27,404 nt of DNA from a virus. The notes under the pieces are model-generated. The model was not told the origin of the DNA, did not search any database, and saw nothing but the letters and a program-made list of their open reading frames with translations. Location of the stretch: the IMG/VR virus record IMGVR_UViG_3300045996_004609, positions 1 to 27,404 of that record; one strand, 5' to 3'. A program made the translations under genes and the position numbers. Position 1 is the stretch's first letter. Each line of letters begins with the position of its first letter. This document shows positions 15,099 through 22,213 of the stretch, in pieces.

Positions 15099-16385
15099 TT
15101 AGGAAGCCGAGAATTTCATCAGCTTGACCGCCTCGAAATTCGTCACATCGCCGCCGACGCGTTTGGTCGTGTAGAATTTGACGTAGGGCTTGGCGGTGAA
15201 GTTATCGCGCAGGATGCGCACGCCCTGACGATCCACGATCTGGTATCCGGCGTTGAAATCGCCGAAAGCAATCGACAGGCTGTTGGCTGCAATCGCCGGC
15301 ATGTCTTCCGCCTCCACCACGTCAAAGCCCAGCAGCGACCCGCCCTGTTTCAGCTGGAAATCCGGCTGCCACAGGTAATTATCGTCGCCATCCTTCAGCT
15401 TGCGCACGGCGGAAAGGGTCGATCGTTTCATCATGAACACCGCTTTTTCGCGGTATGCCGATTTCAACGCATAGACAAGGTTGATCAGCGCGTCGCCGGG
15501 GTTGGACGATGCAAACGCACCCGCGCCGCCCGATGCGATCTGCTCGATCACGTTGAAAGTCGATGCCGAGGGCGTACCTGCCGCATAGGTCAAGAAACCG
15601 CGCGGCTTGCGCACGCCGTTGCCGTTCACGAAGGCGTCATTTTCCATGCGGGCGAGGCGTTCGGCGATTTTGCCGGCCAGCCATTCCTCCACATTGAACA
15701 TCGCATCGTCCAGCAGCTTCTGCGTCGCGCGTGGCTCCGCATATTGTTCATGCACGGGAATCCGGTATTCGCCGATCTTGGGCGCGGCGGTTTCCCCGCG
15801 TGCTTCTGTCTCGCCGACCCAGCCGGATGTTGCTTCGTTCAGGTCGTTCACCCCCTCCAGCGCATCCGTGCCGATGGTGATGACATTGGCGACTTGGCGC
15901 ATCGCCGATGTTTCGCGCACCAGTGTCGCAATGCGGCCCGACATATCGGGCGTGACGGCAAAACCGCCATCGGGGTCCGACCCCGCCGCCAGCGCCTTGA
16001 TTTCATCCACGCCGGAACCCGCATTGTTCTTGCGGATATAGCTGCGGAATGCGTTGCGGTATTGGCGGTAGGCATCGACGCCAAAGCCCTGGTCGAGCGC
16101 GTGTTTGCGCTCCGTCATGAACTGCTCCGCCTCTTTCCAGTCATCGCCTTTCGATGACGGCGCGCGGGATAGCGCCGTTTCCAGCAGGTCGACGCGCTTT
16201 TTCGCCGCATCCGCCGCGTCACTCGCGCGGCTGATTTCAGCGTTCAGGCGGTTCACTTTCATTTCGGTCAGCGGGTCGGCGCTGCCGCGGCGTTCCATTT
16301 CGCGGATACGCTGGTCATTCGCTTCCTTGAATTGCTCGAAGGCACGGCCCAGGTCATAGACCGCCGTGCGGATATCATTCGTCAT
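15099..16385 (-). CDS. HK97-fold major capsid protein
   Basis: A 428-aa HK97-type coat protein. Residues 1-100 are a charged coiled-coil scaffold (delta) domain, normally removed by the prohead protease; the mature shell domain follows. Typical signals are YRNAFRSYIRKNN, then the segment from SDPDGGFAVTPDM, and GFDVVEAEDMPA near the end. The C-terminal part carries the usual capsid beta segment FGDFNAGYQIVDRQGVRI. AAAGGA precedes the ATG, and the gene lies 15 bases after the protease stop. Confidence 0.93.
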   Translation of the reverse strand: MTNDIRTAVYDLGRAFEQFKEANDQRIREMERRGSADPLTEMKVNRLNAEISRASDAADAAKKRVDLLETALSRAPSSKGDDWKEAEQFMTERKHALDQGFGVDAYRQYRNAFRSYIRKNNAGSGVDEIKALAAGSDPDGGFAVTPDMSGRIATLVRETSAMRQVANVITIGTDALEGVNDLNEATSGWVGETEARGETAAPKIGEYRIPVHEQYAEPRATQKLLDDAMFNVEEWLAGKIAERLARMENDAFVNGNGVRKPRGFLTYAAGTPSASTFNVIEQIASGGAGAFASSNPGDALINLVYALKSAYREKAVFMMKRSTLSAVRKLKDGDDNYLWQPDFQLKQGGSLLGFDVVEAEDMPAIAANSLSIAFGDFNAGYQIVDRQGVRILRDNFTAKPYVKFYTTKRVGGDVTNFEAVKLMKFSAS

Positions 16386-16400
16386 GTTGTTTCCTTTGGT

Positions 16401-17066
16401 TTAAGTGAGGTTTCGGATGGTATCGGCAAGCCCCTGCAACAGGGCCGCAGTATCGTCTTCCCCCTCGCACGCATCGCGCGGCGAGAGGGATTTGTAGCCG
16501 TGGGAGATAAATCCCTTGGCCTGCTTCCGGCTCATGCCTGCATCGCGCAGCAAAGCCTCGAATTCTTTTTGCGTCGGCACATCACCCGCCTGCAGCGCCG
16601 ATTTCACGCGGCGCACCCGCGCCATGTCGTTGGCGGGGAATGTCACCATGGAAATTTCCACGAGGTCGAGCTGCGTCAGGATGCGCGCGCCGCTGCCGTC
16701 GTCGCGGTGCGATCCCTTCGTGCGATAGCCGATGGACAATCCCGTCACGACGTTTTCGCGTAAGAGTCGGTATGCTTCGCGTGCGCGGGGAATCTCGGCC
16801 ACGAATAATTCGCCCTTTACGTACAACCCGTGTTCATCCTCCCGCATCTCCCGCCAGACACCGATCGGCTGGCGCGGATCGTGCTGCCACAGCAGCGGCG
16901 GCAGGCGTCCTTCATCGTTGAAGACCTTCAAACTGTCGCGAAACGCGCCCGGCAGAATGCGGTCGTTCACGCTGTCGGTCACGCCGAAAACCGAGGCGTA
17001 ACCTTCGAAGACCCCTGTTTCGGCAAGGAATTTCAGCTCGAACGGCGTTTCGAATTGGGGCAGCAT
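16401..17066 (-). CDS. HK97-family prohead maturation protease (peptidase U35/S78)
   Basis: A 221-aa serine protease that matures the prohead. The predicted catalytic residues are His62 (LLWQHDP), Ser111 (TGLSIGY) and an acidic residue near Glu137 (DLVEISMVTFPAN). The C-terminal 50 residues form a separate helical tail with a DAGMSRKQAKGF motif. AAAGGAA lies before the ATG. In most phages it follows the portal directly; here two plus-strand genes lie between, and it begins a new transcription unit divergent from them. Confidence 0.92.
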   Translation of the reverse strand: MLPQFETPFELKFLAETGVFEGYASVFGVTDSVNDRILPGAFRDSLKVFNDEGRLPPLLWQHDPRQPIGVWREMREDEHGLYVKGELFVAEIPRAREAYRLLRENVVTGLSIGYRTKGSHRDDGSGARILTQLDLVEISMVTFPANDMARVRRVKSALQAGDVPTQKEFEALLRDAGMSRKQAKGFISHGYKSLSPRDACEGEDDTAALLQGLADTIRNLT

Positions 17067-17091
17067 TGTTATTTCCTTTCGTAATTCACGA

Positions 17092-17166
17092 AGTGATTGG
17101 TGTTAACTGTTATTGTTTTGACAAATGCGAGGCGAATCCCATAACCTTGAAAGGTCATCAATCACT
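17092..17166. promoter_or_regulatory. Divergent control region with inverted repeat
   Basis: An 8-bp inverted repeat (AGTGATTG at 17092-17099 and CAATCACT at 17159-17166) brackets the promoter shared by the protease operon and the plus-strand gene pair. Inside it is TTGACAA, which is nearly symmetric with TTGTCAA on the other strand. A regulator binding here could switch both directions. The function is inferred from symmetry only. Confidence 0.35.
17118..17145 (+). promoter_or_regulatory. Promoter of the plus-strand gene pair
   Basis: A perfect -35 TTGACA (17118-17123) and CATAAC (17140-17145) are separated by 16 bases. Transcription would begin near 17152, after the ATG at 17125. This supports the TTG at 17179 as the true start of the next gene. 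Confidence 0.55.
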
Positions 17167-17178
17167 AGGCAGGTTCAT

Positions 17179-17835
17179 TTGTTCAATCGCTTGAGCAGTT
17201 GGTTCGATAACTTCTACGACACGATCAAGGCGGGGTACTACACCCCCGCAGCCCCTCATAAAATCGACGACGACAGCGAACTGCCGCGCAAGCCTTGGGT
17301 CACCACGGCGCTCGGCGCGCTCGGCCTGTCATCGGCGCTGGCATCGAACACCGTCATCGACATGATGATCGGCGCGTCGCTCATCGGCGTCGCCGCCGGC
17401 ATGGGCCTTGCGGGCATCACCGGCTTTGCGCTGCTGGGCGCGCTGTACCTGCATTCCAAAAAGACCGGCGCGGAAAAAATCGCCGAAACCAATATGGCGG
17501 GGCAGAAAGTGGCCGGCAGCCGCGCCGACCTCTACACGCTCCACACCGCGCAGAAAAAAATCATCAGCCTCACCGCGTCCTTCAGCGAAGTCGCAGGCCC
17601 CGCCGTCATCAATGCCGAAGTGCAGGACATCATTGCCGACAGCAAAGCGGCCCGCGAGCGTGTGCAGGTGCTCGACCATGGCAGCGCGCCCGCCAGTAAA
17701 ACGTCATATGAATTCGTCCGCCCCGTCGTGCAATTCGCCGATGCCGCGATGATGGGGATACCGGCGGAATCACCCGCGCCCCAGCATCGCCGCCATGTGC
17801 GAGCGCATCGCCAATCGCAGCCGGCGCATGCCTAA
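17179..17835 (+). CDS. Unknown membrane protein with KKIxxLTASF domain, insert between portal and protease
   Basis: I do not recognise this 218-aa protein. It has an amphipathic start (FNRLSSWFDNFYDTI), a Gly/Ala-rich double membrane segment (about 43-91), and a soluble helical part. In that part the motif KKIISLTASF (126-135) also occurs, as KKIGKLTASF, in the next gene, so the two proteins share a domain. The TTG at 17179 with AGG upstream is preferred; the ATG at 17125 lies inside the promoter. The C-terminal 25 residues have poor codon use, and another frame reads better, so a recent frameshift is possible. It is oriented against the phage genes and has its own promoter. It looks like cargo or a host gene, not a virion gene. 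Confidence 0.6.
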   Translation: MFNRLSSWFDNFYDTIKAGYYTPAAPHKIDDDSELPRKPWVTTALGALGLSSALASNTVIDMMIGASLIGVAAGMGLAGITGFALLGALYLHSKKTGAEKIAETNMAGQKVAGSRADLYTLHTAQKKIISLTASFSEVAGPAVINAEVQDIIADSKAARERVQVLDHGSAPASKTSYEFVRPVVQFADAAMMGIPAESPAPQHRRHVRAHRQSQPAHA

Positions 17836-17868
17836 GCAGTTGTTTCTAAACGCCGCAGCCTGTTTTTA

Positions 17869-17896
17869 TTGACTTTTATCCTCTATATATTATGGT
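17869..17896 (+). promoter_or_regulatory. Promoter of the 132-aa gene
   Basis: TTGACT (17869-17874) and TATGGT (17891-17896) have 16-base spacing and lie in an AT-rich stretch. The leader to the ATG at 17927 is about 24 bases and contains GGAGCG. The second gene of the pair can therefore be expressed on its own. Confidence 0.5.
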
Positions 17897-17926
17897 ATAT
17901 CCGCAATTCTAGAGCGGAGCGAAAAC

Positions 17927-18325
17927 ATGTCCTTCATCGACTGGATCACCGGCACCAGCAACCAGCTGACCCATGAAAAGCACAAGGCGATTTTGTCCGG
18001 TGACGAAAACGCCATCGCTGCGCTCAAGAAAATGGACAAAAAAATCGGCAAACTCACCGCATCGTTCAACGGCGTCGGCCGCGTGCCGCCCGAAGTGACC
18101 GCCCAGGTCGAGGCGCTCATCAAGGAAAATGCCGTTGCGATTTCGAAAGTCTCCGCCGTCGCGCCCTATGAAGAAAACCGCACCGAACGCATCGGCTCGT
18201 TCATCCGCAACGAAGACCCCGTGACATCCCAACCTATCGACTGGCTCGAATACGAAAACGTGTTCCGGTCAAACGCGGGCGTCCGTATCGAACAGCGCGT
18301 CGCGCAGTTCAAAGTGGGGCGTTAA
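17927..18325 (+). CDS. Unknown soluble protein sharing the KKIxxLTASF domain
   Basis: A 132-aa soluble, helical protein of unknown function. The segment KKIGKLTASF (38-47) and the roughly 40 residues after it align with residues 126-170 of the membrane protein encoded just upstream. It lacks the membrane part. The end region contains the pattern RTERIGSFIRNEDPV. The ATG has GGAGCG upstream and its own promoter. Its 3' end overlaps the portal gene's 3' end by 17 bases on the opposite strand, so the two cannot be separated by a simple deletion. It might act with its paralogue at the membrane. Confidence 0.7.
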   Translation: MSFIDWITGTSNQLTHEKHKAILSGDENAIAALKKMDKKIGKLTASFNGVGRVPPEVTAQVEALIKENAVAISKVSAVAPYEENRTERIGSFIRNEDPVTSQPIDWLEYENVFRSNAGVRIEQRVAQFKVGR

Positions 18326-19511
18326 TCACGTCGCCACCCTCCAGCGGTGACATACCCAAGGCCTGACGTTTCTCGTTCACCGTCATGAAATCGCAAGCGG
18401 CCAGCCTCGACCATGTTTTCTCGCGGCGCGGGGCGAGGGCTTCAATCGCATCGGCGTCATAGCCAATCGAAATATCATCGCTAAAACGGGGCGACAGCCA
18501 GTTGTTCAGCGCATCCCGCATATGATCCAGCAGCGGCAGCACCGCGTCGTCAAACAGCGCCAATCGCGCCTGCTCGAAATTCGCAAAGGTCAGCGATCCT
18601 TCGATGCCGATCAGCTGCGGTGGCACGTGGAAGGCGAGCGCGATTTCGCGCGCCGATACATCCTTGCCCGCCAGCCAGTCCATGTCTTTGGGCGAGAGCC
18701 CCATCTCCCGCCAGTCGAGCCCGCCCTCCAGCACCATCGGGCGTCCGGCATTGCCGCTCCCTGAAAAATACTGTTCGATCTCCGCTTTCAATGTATCGCG
18801 CTGCTCGCCTGTCAGTGTATCCAATGCCTCCGGATGCGCAGGTTTATAAACTAATGCGCCAGACGGTCGGCCGGAAGATTGCAGCAGGGCCGCATTCCAT
18901 TTCGCCGCTTCGTTATGCTGGTCGATGGAAAAGGCGGCAGCCTCCATCGGGCTCATGCCGTACCAGTCATCCAGCGGGTGGAATGATTTGACATGCAGGA
19001 CTTGGCTTTGCCCTGTCAGCGCATCGGCGGCGTAGTCGAATGTCGTACCGTTGACTTGGTAACGGTAGGCGATGGGAAATCCCGCACCGCCCGGCACGAT
19101 TCTCATTCTATCGGGCCGCAGCGTCCACAATTCTAGCGGCTCGCCATTCTTCGGCCCCGCCGCCTCGATATAGCTGTTGCCCGCGATCAGGTAAAAGGCG
19201 AACACCGTTTCAAACAGGGCGGCACCACCCTGCGACGGGTTCGGTTTGTTCAGCAAATCGATCAGCGGATGTTCATGCAGCCGCTCGCGGGATGCGCCCT
19301 TGCCGCGAAACACAACCCACGGCACGCCCGCCGCATTGCGGCTGACCAGCGAAATGCAGCGATAGGCCACCACGTTTTTTTGGTAACCTTCCATCGCCAG
19401 CTGGTCATACTGCCGCGGCGTAAACTTCGCCTCCCGTACGCCGAACGGCACCAGCAGTTTCGCCGATGCCGATGTTTTCACTTCCTTGCGGAAGGGATTT
19501 TTGAATTTCAT
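18309..19511 (-). CDS. HK97-family portal protein
   Basis: A 400-aa portal protein. Typical features are VVAYRCISLVSRNAAGVPW near the N-terminus, HPLIDLLNKPNP, and AGNSYIEA followed by LWTLRPDRM. Later come VPPQLIGIEGSLTFANFEQ and the C-terminal clip/wing segments. It forms the 12-mer vertex for DNA packaging. ATG 19511 is supported by AGGAG; the reading frame extends upstream into the terminase gene but has no supporting start there. It follows the terminase by 19 bases and ends by overlapping a plus-strand gene. Confidence 0.93.
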   Translation of the reverse strand: MKFKNPFRKEVKTSASAKLLVPFGVREAKFTPRQYDQLAMEGYQKNVVAYRCISLVSRNAAGVPWVVFRGKGASRERLHEHPLIDLLNKPNPSQGGAALFETVFAFYLIAGNSYIEAAGPKNGEPLELWTLRPDRMRIVPGGAGFPIAYRYQVNGTTFDYAADALTGQSQVLHVKSFHPLDDWYGMSPMEAAAFSIDQHNEAAKWNAALLQSSGRPSGALVYKPAHPEALDTLTGEQRDTLKAEIEQYFSGSGNAGRPMVLEGGLDWREMGLSPKDMDWLAGKDVSAREIALAFHVPPQLIGIEGSLTFANFEQARLALFDDAVLPLLDHMRDALNNWLSPRFSDDISIGYDADAIEALAPRREKTWSRLAACDFMTVNEKRQALGMSPLEGGDVINAPL

Positions 19512-19530
19512 GATCGCTCCTGTAAAAAAC

Positions 19531-20967
19531 TTAAGACCACACCTTCGGCCCCTGCGGCGGCGGGCCATTCAGCATTAATTCGGTCATCGCCCATACGCGC
19601 GCATCGACGCGGTCGGGGCTGTCGGTATTTTGCAGCGGGTCGAAACCGCACATCTGGTCTTCCAATCTCTCGAACCGCCCCGCATGTTTGATGCGCCCGA
19701 GCATGTCGAGCGCGGCGACGGGTTCCGCCCGCGTCGTCTTGCCCCGGCTGGCGCGCACGGCCTTGTAGGATAAACGCGGGTCGATCGACCGCAGCGTGCA
19801 TTCCACAAGGTCGCCGCCCTGATTGACCTCCGCCACCACGCGGTCGGCGGAAAAATCGTGATAGGCCTTCACCACGCGCTGCGCCCAGTCGAGCGGCGCA
19901 TAACGCCCCGACAAATCCGCCAGCACATAGCCGCAGCCATCGCGCCCTAATCCCGCGACAATAATCCCCGTTTCGTCGCTGCCTTTCTTGGCCGATACCG
20001 CCGGATCGACCGCGATGATCACGCGCGCCATATCGGGCAGCGTGTCGCTTGCGCGGTTTGCCTCGATCTGCGCCCGCGTCCACAGCGCGCCTGCCACATC
20101 CGCATGAAACGCTTCCTGCGCGGTCGCCGGATATTCGCGGCGGAACACATTGTTGCCGCCCAGGCTCAAAATCTTCTGCCGTCGCCAGTAAATCTGCGCG
20201 TTATCAAGGCCGAAACTATCGGCATAGGCGCGTTCTTCATCCGTCGCCTTAAAATCCACCGGCGGCTTGCGGCGATATTCGTCCTGCCAGAACCACGGGA
20301 TAAAAATCAGCTGGTATTCCGAATCCGGCAGCAGTGCATCCTGTGCGAGTTTGTAGAACAACCCCTCCGCGCCCGCCGATGTGCTTTCCAGTATCACTTC
20401 CGTAGCGTCGGCATCCGGCACCGCCTGTAGCGCGCCCTGCATGTGTTCTTCCGCATTCGCCCAGAAGGCGACTTCCGACCCGTGGAAAAACTGAACCGTC
20501 GCGCCGCGCCCGACGCCGGACGATTTCGCCGTACCGATGCGGTAGCCGGAATCGAGCGCGCCGAAAAACAATTCCTTGCTGTTCGAAACGCGCGTTTTCG
20601 CCTTCACCGCCTCGGGGCAGTGGTCGTGAAACCGCCGCGCGATCTGGTATATGCCGCGCGACGCTTCGTCCAGATGCGTCAGGATAAAGGCGGAACGGCC
20701 TTTGTGATGCGTCACCTTCCAGTAAAACCGAGCTTCCACATAGGTCGAACAGCCCTGCTGCCGACCCTTCAAGATCACCGCGCGCACGCGGCCCGTTTCC
20801 GCCAGCTGCTTTTCCAGCAGCGCATGGATATGACGCTGCGCCGCATTCAGTTCAAACGGTACGATGCGGCCCTGTTTGCTGCGCAGTTTCAGGCAGCCAG
20901 CGGCGTAATGCGCGAAATCATCCTTGAACCGTTGGCGCTCGGCTTTGCTGAAGGTTTTGTCGTTCAT
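19531..20967 (-). CDS. terL: Terminase large subunit
   Basis: A 478-aa packaging motor and nuclease. The Walker A-like motif is KGRQQGCST (67-75) and the Walker B region is around FFHGSEVAFW. The RNase H-like nuclease domain starts at IIAVDPAVSAKKGSDETG and includes VVAEVNQGGDLVE and the late acidic DRVDARVWAM. All three nuclease acidic sites appear present, so the enzyme looks intact. The start overlaps the small-subunit stop (ATGA). Whether packaging is headful or cos-type cannot be read from the sequence alone. Confidence 0.94.
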   Translation of the reverse strand: MNDKTFSKAERQRFKDDFAHYAAGCLKLRSKQGRIVPFELNAAQRHIHALLEKQLAETGRVRAVILKGRQQGCSTYVEARFYWKVTHHKGRSAFILTHLDEASRGIYQIARRFHDHCPEAVKAKTRVSNSKELFFGALDSGYRIGTAKSSGVGRGATVQFFHGSEVAFWANAEEHMQGALQAVPDADATEVILESTSAGAEGLFYKLAQDALLPDSEYQLIFIPWFWQDEYRRKPPVDFKATDEERAYADSFGLDNAQIYWRRQKILSLGGNNVFRREYPATAQEAFHADVAGALWTRAQIEANRASDTLPDMARVIIAVDPAVSAKKGSDETGIIVAGLGRDGCGYVLADLSGRYAPLDWAQRVVKAYHDFSADRVVAEVNQGGDLVECTLRSIDPRLSYKAVRASRGKTTRAEPVAALDMLGRIKHAGRFERLEDQMCGFDPLQNTDSPDRVDARVWAMTELMLNGPPPQGPKVWS

Positions 20968-21200
20968 TCCAGATCCTTCAGCGCGTCTTCATGCGCCGCG
21001 TCGGGTTTCTTTTTCGCGCTGCGCGGCGAGTTGAGCGTTTTCTTGAGCAAATCGGGCAGGCGCTTGCGCAACAGGGCGAGCGCCGCCGTCACCTGCGTTG
21101 CGCTCATCTTGTTCTGGCCAAGGATATGCTCTTCAAGCGCGCGGATGATCGCCAGCGCGGCAATCTGCTCGCGCAGCGGCTTGCTGTGCTTCTTTTTCAT
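20964..21200 (-). CDS. terS: Probable terminase small subunit
   Basis: A 78-aa basic helical protein. The motif KMSATQVTAALALLRKRLPDL is like that found in many short phage DNA-binding small terminases. It directly precedes terL with an overlap, the normal order. It is shorter than most small terminases (about 140 aa) and lacks a clear separate oligomerisation domain, as in GTA gp1 proteins. The ATG at 21200 has only a poor ribosome site. Confidence 0.65.
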   Translation of the reverse strand: MKKKHSKPLREQIAALAIIRALEEHILGQNKMSATQVTAALALLRKRLPDLLKKTLNSPRSAKKKPDAAHEDALKDLE

Positions 21201-21466
21201 TTTGATTTTCTGGGGTTGTTTTTGATTCTAGTGGGGGACTTTCCCCGCTCACACTTCTTGAGCCTGATTAAATCGTCTCAACTTTGATCTCAAGTTTCAA
21301 GGTAATTTTTGGTGACAACGCGTTATCGACATCGCTTTTGCCAGCCGCGAAAACGGCTTGCGCGAAAAAAGATTTTTTCAAAAGCGCAGCGCGCGTCACG
21401 CGAATGTAACGGTTGCGACAGGCAAAAACGGCGGTTTTACGCGCAATTCACGCGAATCAGCCGTAG
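21201..21466. other. Intergenic region before the terminase genes
   Basis: This 266-base gap has several small symmetries. CTTGAG/CTCAAG arms (21257-21262, 21289-21294) lie among TTGA repeats. A GTGGGG/CCCCGC hairpin is at 21231-21248, AGCCG/CGGCT at 21343-21358, and A6-GA-T6 at 21365-21378. It should contain the late promoter of the terminase unit and the end of the neighbouring secreted-protein transcript. A pac or cos site is possible. I see no gene. Confidence 0.4.
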
Positions 21467-22102
21467 TTATTGCGCGGCAGGGGTGGTGGTTGCAGGTGCA
21501 GCGGGTGCTGCTGCCGGCTCGGCTGCCGCCGGCGCTGCAGCGGGAGCAGCTGCAGCGGGAGCAGCTGCAGCGGGAGCAGCAGCAGCAGGTGCCGCTGCAG
21601 GGGCGGGCGCCGCTGCCGGTGCAGGTGCAGCTTGTGCCTGATAGTTCGCATTACGCGCCTTGCTGCCCGCTTTCATGCGCTCGTATTTCAGCAGTCTGTC
21701 TTTACAGGCCTGATACGCGTTGTTGTCGTACATATAGTCGGCGCATTGATCCGCAGGCGGTGTAACGGCAGGGGCGGCGGCGGGTGTTGCGGCGGCTGCG
21801 CCGGCATCCTGGAAAACGGGGGGTACGGTCTGGGGCGCCGCGGCAGCGGGTGTCGTCACGGGCGCGGTCGCAGCGACCGGCGTTCCGGGGGCGACAGCGG
21901 CAGGAACGCCGGTGCCGGTCGTTGTCGCGGGCGCTGCCACAACGGGCGCGGTGGTTGCGGGGGCTGCTGTGGTCGTTCCCTTGCCGCCAAGGCTGCCCTG
22001 ATAGCCGCTGTAATTACGGCCCGTGCCGCTGGTCTGCGCATGCACGGCGGCAGGAATAAAGGTTAGAAGCGCGGCGAGGCTCAGGAGTTGCAAGGTTTTC
22101 AT
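21467..22102 (-). CDS. Secreted Ala/Pro-rich protein with CxnYQAC motif
   Basis: A 211-aa protein with signal peptide (1-22, ending VHA) and long low-complexity Ala/Pro/Thr stretches (45-118 and 155-211). These flank a compact island with DQCADYMYDNNAYQAC (Cys120 and Cys133) and a Lys/Arg-rich helix. It is probably periplasmic or surface exposed, with the rest acting as flexible linkers. The same YQxC motif occurs in the protein encoded next to it (22214-22771). ATG 22102 is preferred over an upstream TTG because GGGGA precedes it and a promoter lies just ahead. It is not a known phage protein. Confidence 0.7.
   Translation of the reverse strand: MKTLQLLSLAALLTFIPAAVHAQTSGTGRNYSGYQGSLGGKGTTTAAPATTAPVVAAPATTTGTGVPAAVAPGTPVAATAPVTTPAAAAPQTVPPVFQDAGAAAATPAAAPAVTPPADQCADYMYDNNAYQACKDRLLKYERMKAGSKARNANYQAQAAPAPAAAPAPAAAPAAAAPAAAAPAAAAPAAAPAAAEPAAAPAAPATTTPAAQ
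21534..21578 (-). repeat. Three perfect 15-bp tandem repeats
   Basis: The unit GCTGCAGCGGGAGCA (plus strand) occurs three times head to tail inside the Ala-rich C-terminus of the secreted protein, followed by degenerate copies. In frame it encodes five-residue AAAPA-like units, so copy changes would alter length without a frameshift. Confidence 0.85.
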
Positions 22103-22162
22103 GTCATTCCCCAAAATTCAAGAAACGGCACGCCCGGCCCGGCTGCCTCCATTGATAATAGT

Positions 22163-22168
22163 ATTATA
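22163..22168 (-). promoter_or_regulatory. Extended -10 promoter of the secreted protein gene
   Basis: On the minus strand a perfect TATAAT is preceded by TG one base upstream (TGCTATAAT), an extended -10 element, in an AT-rich stretch. The -35 is weak, as is usual with this type. The leader would be about 50 bases. Confidence 0.6.
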
Positions 22169-22213
22169 GCATTGAATGATAAGAGGATTATTAAAAGATA
22201 AGCAGCGACCGGC

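Noticed and set aside
2136-21200. Direct assignment as an RcGTA homologue
   Set aside because: Head genes and chaperones are GTA-like, but the tail tip has DUF1833 and TipJ in place of the gp12-gp15 set, and lysis genes are attached to the block. Only a GTA-like hypothesis is kept.
21534-21610. Minisatellite as a mobile repeat
   Set aside because: The 15-bp units are in frame within an Ala-rich coding segment and are explained by low-complexity protein sequence.
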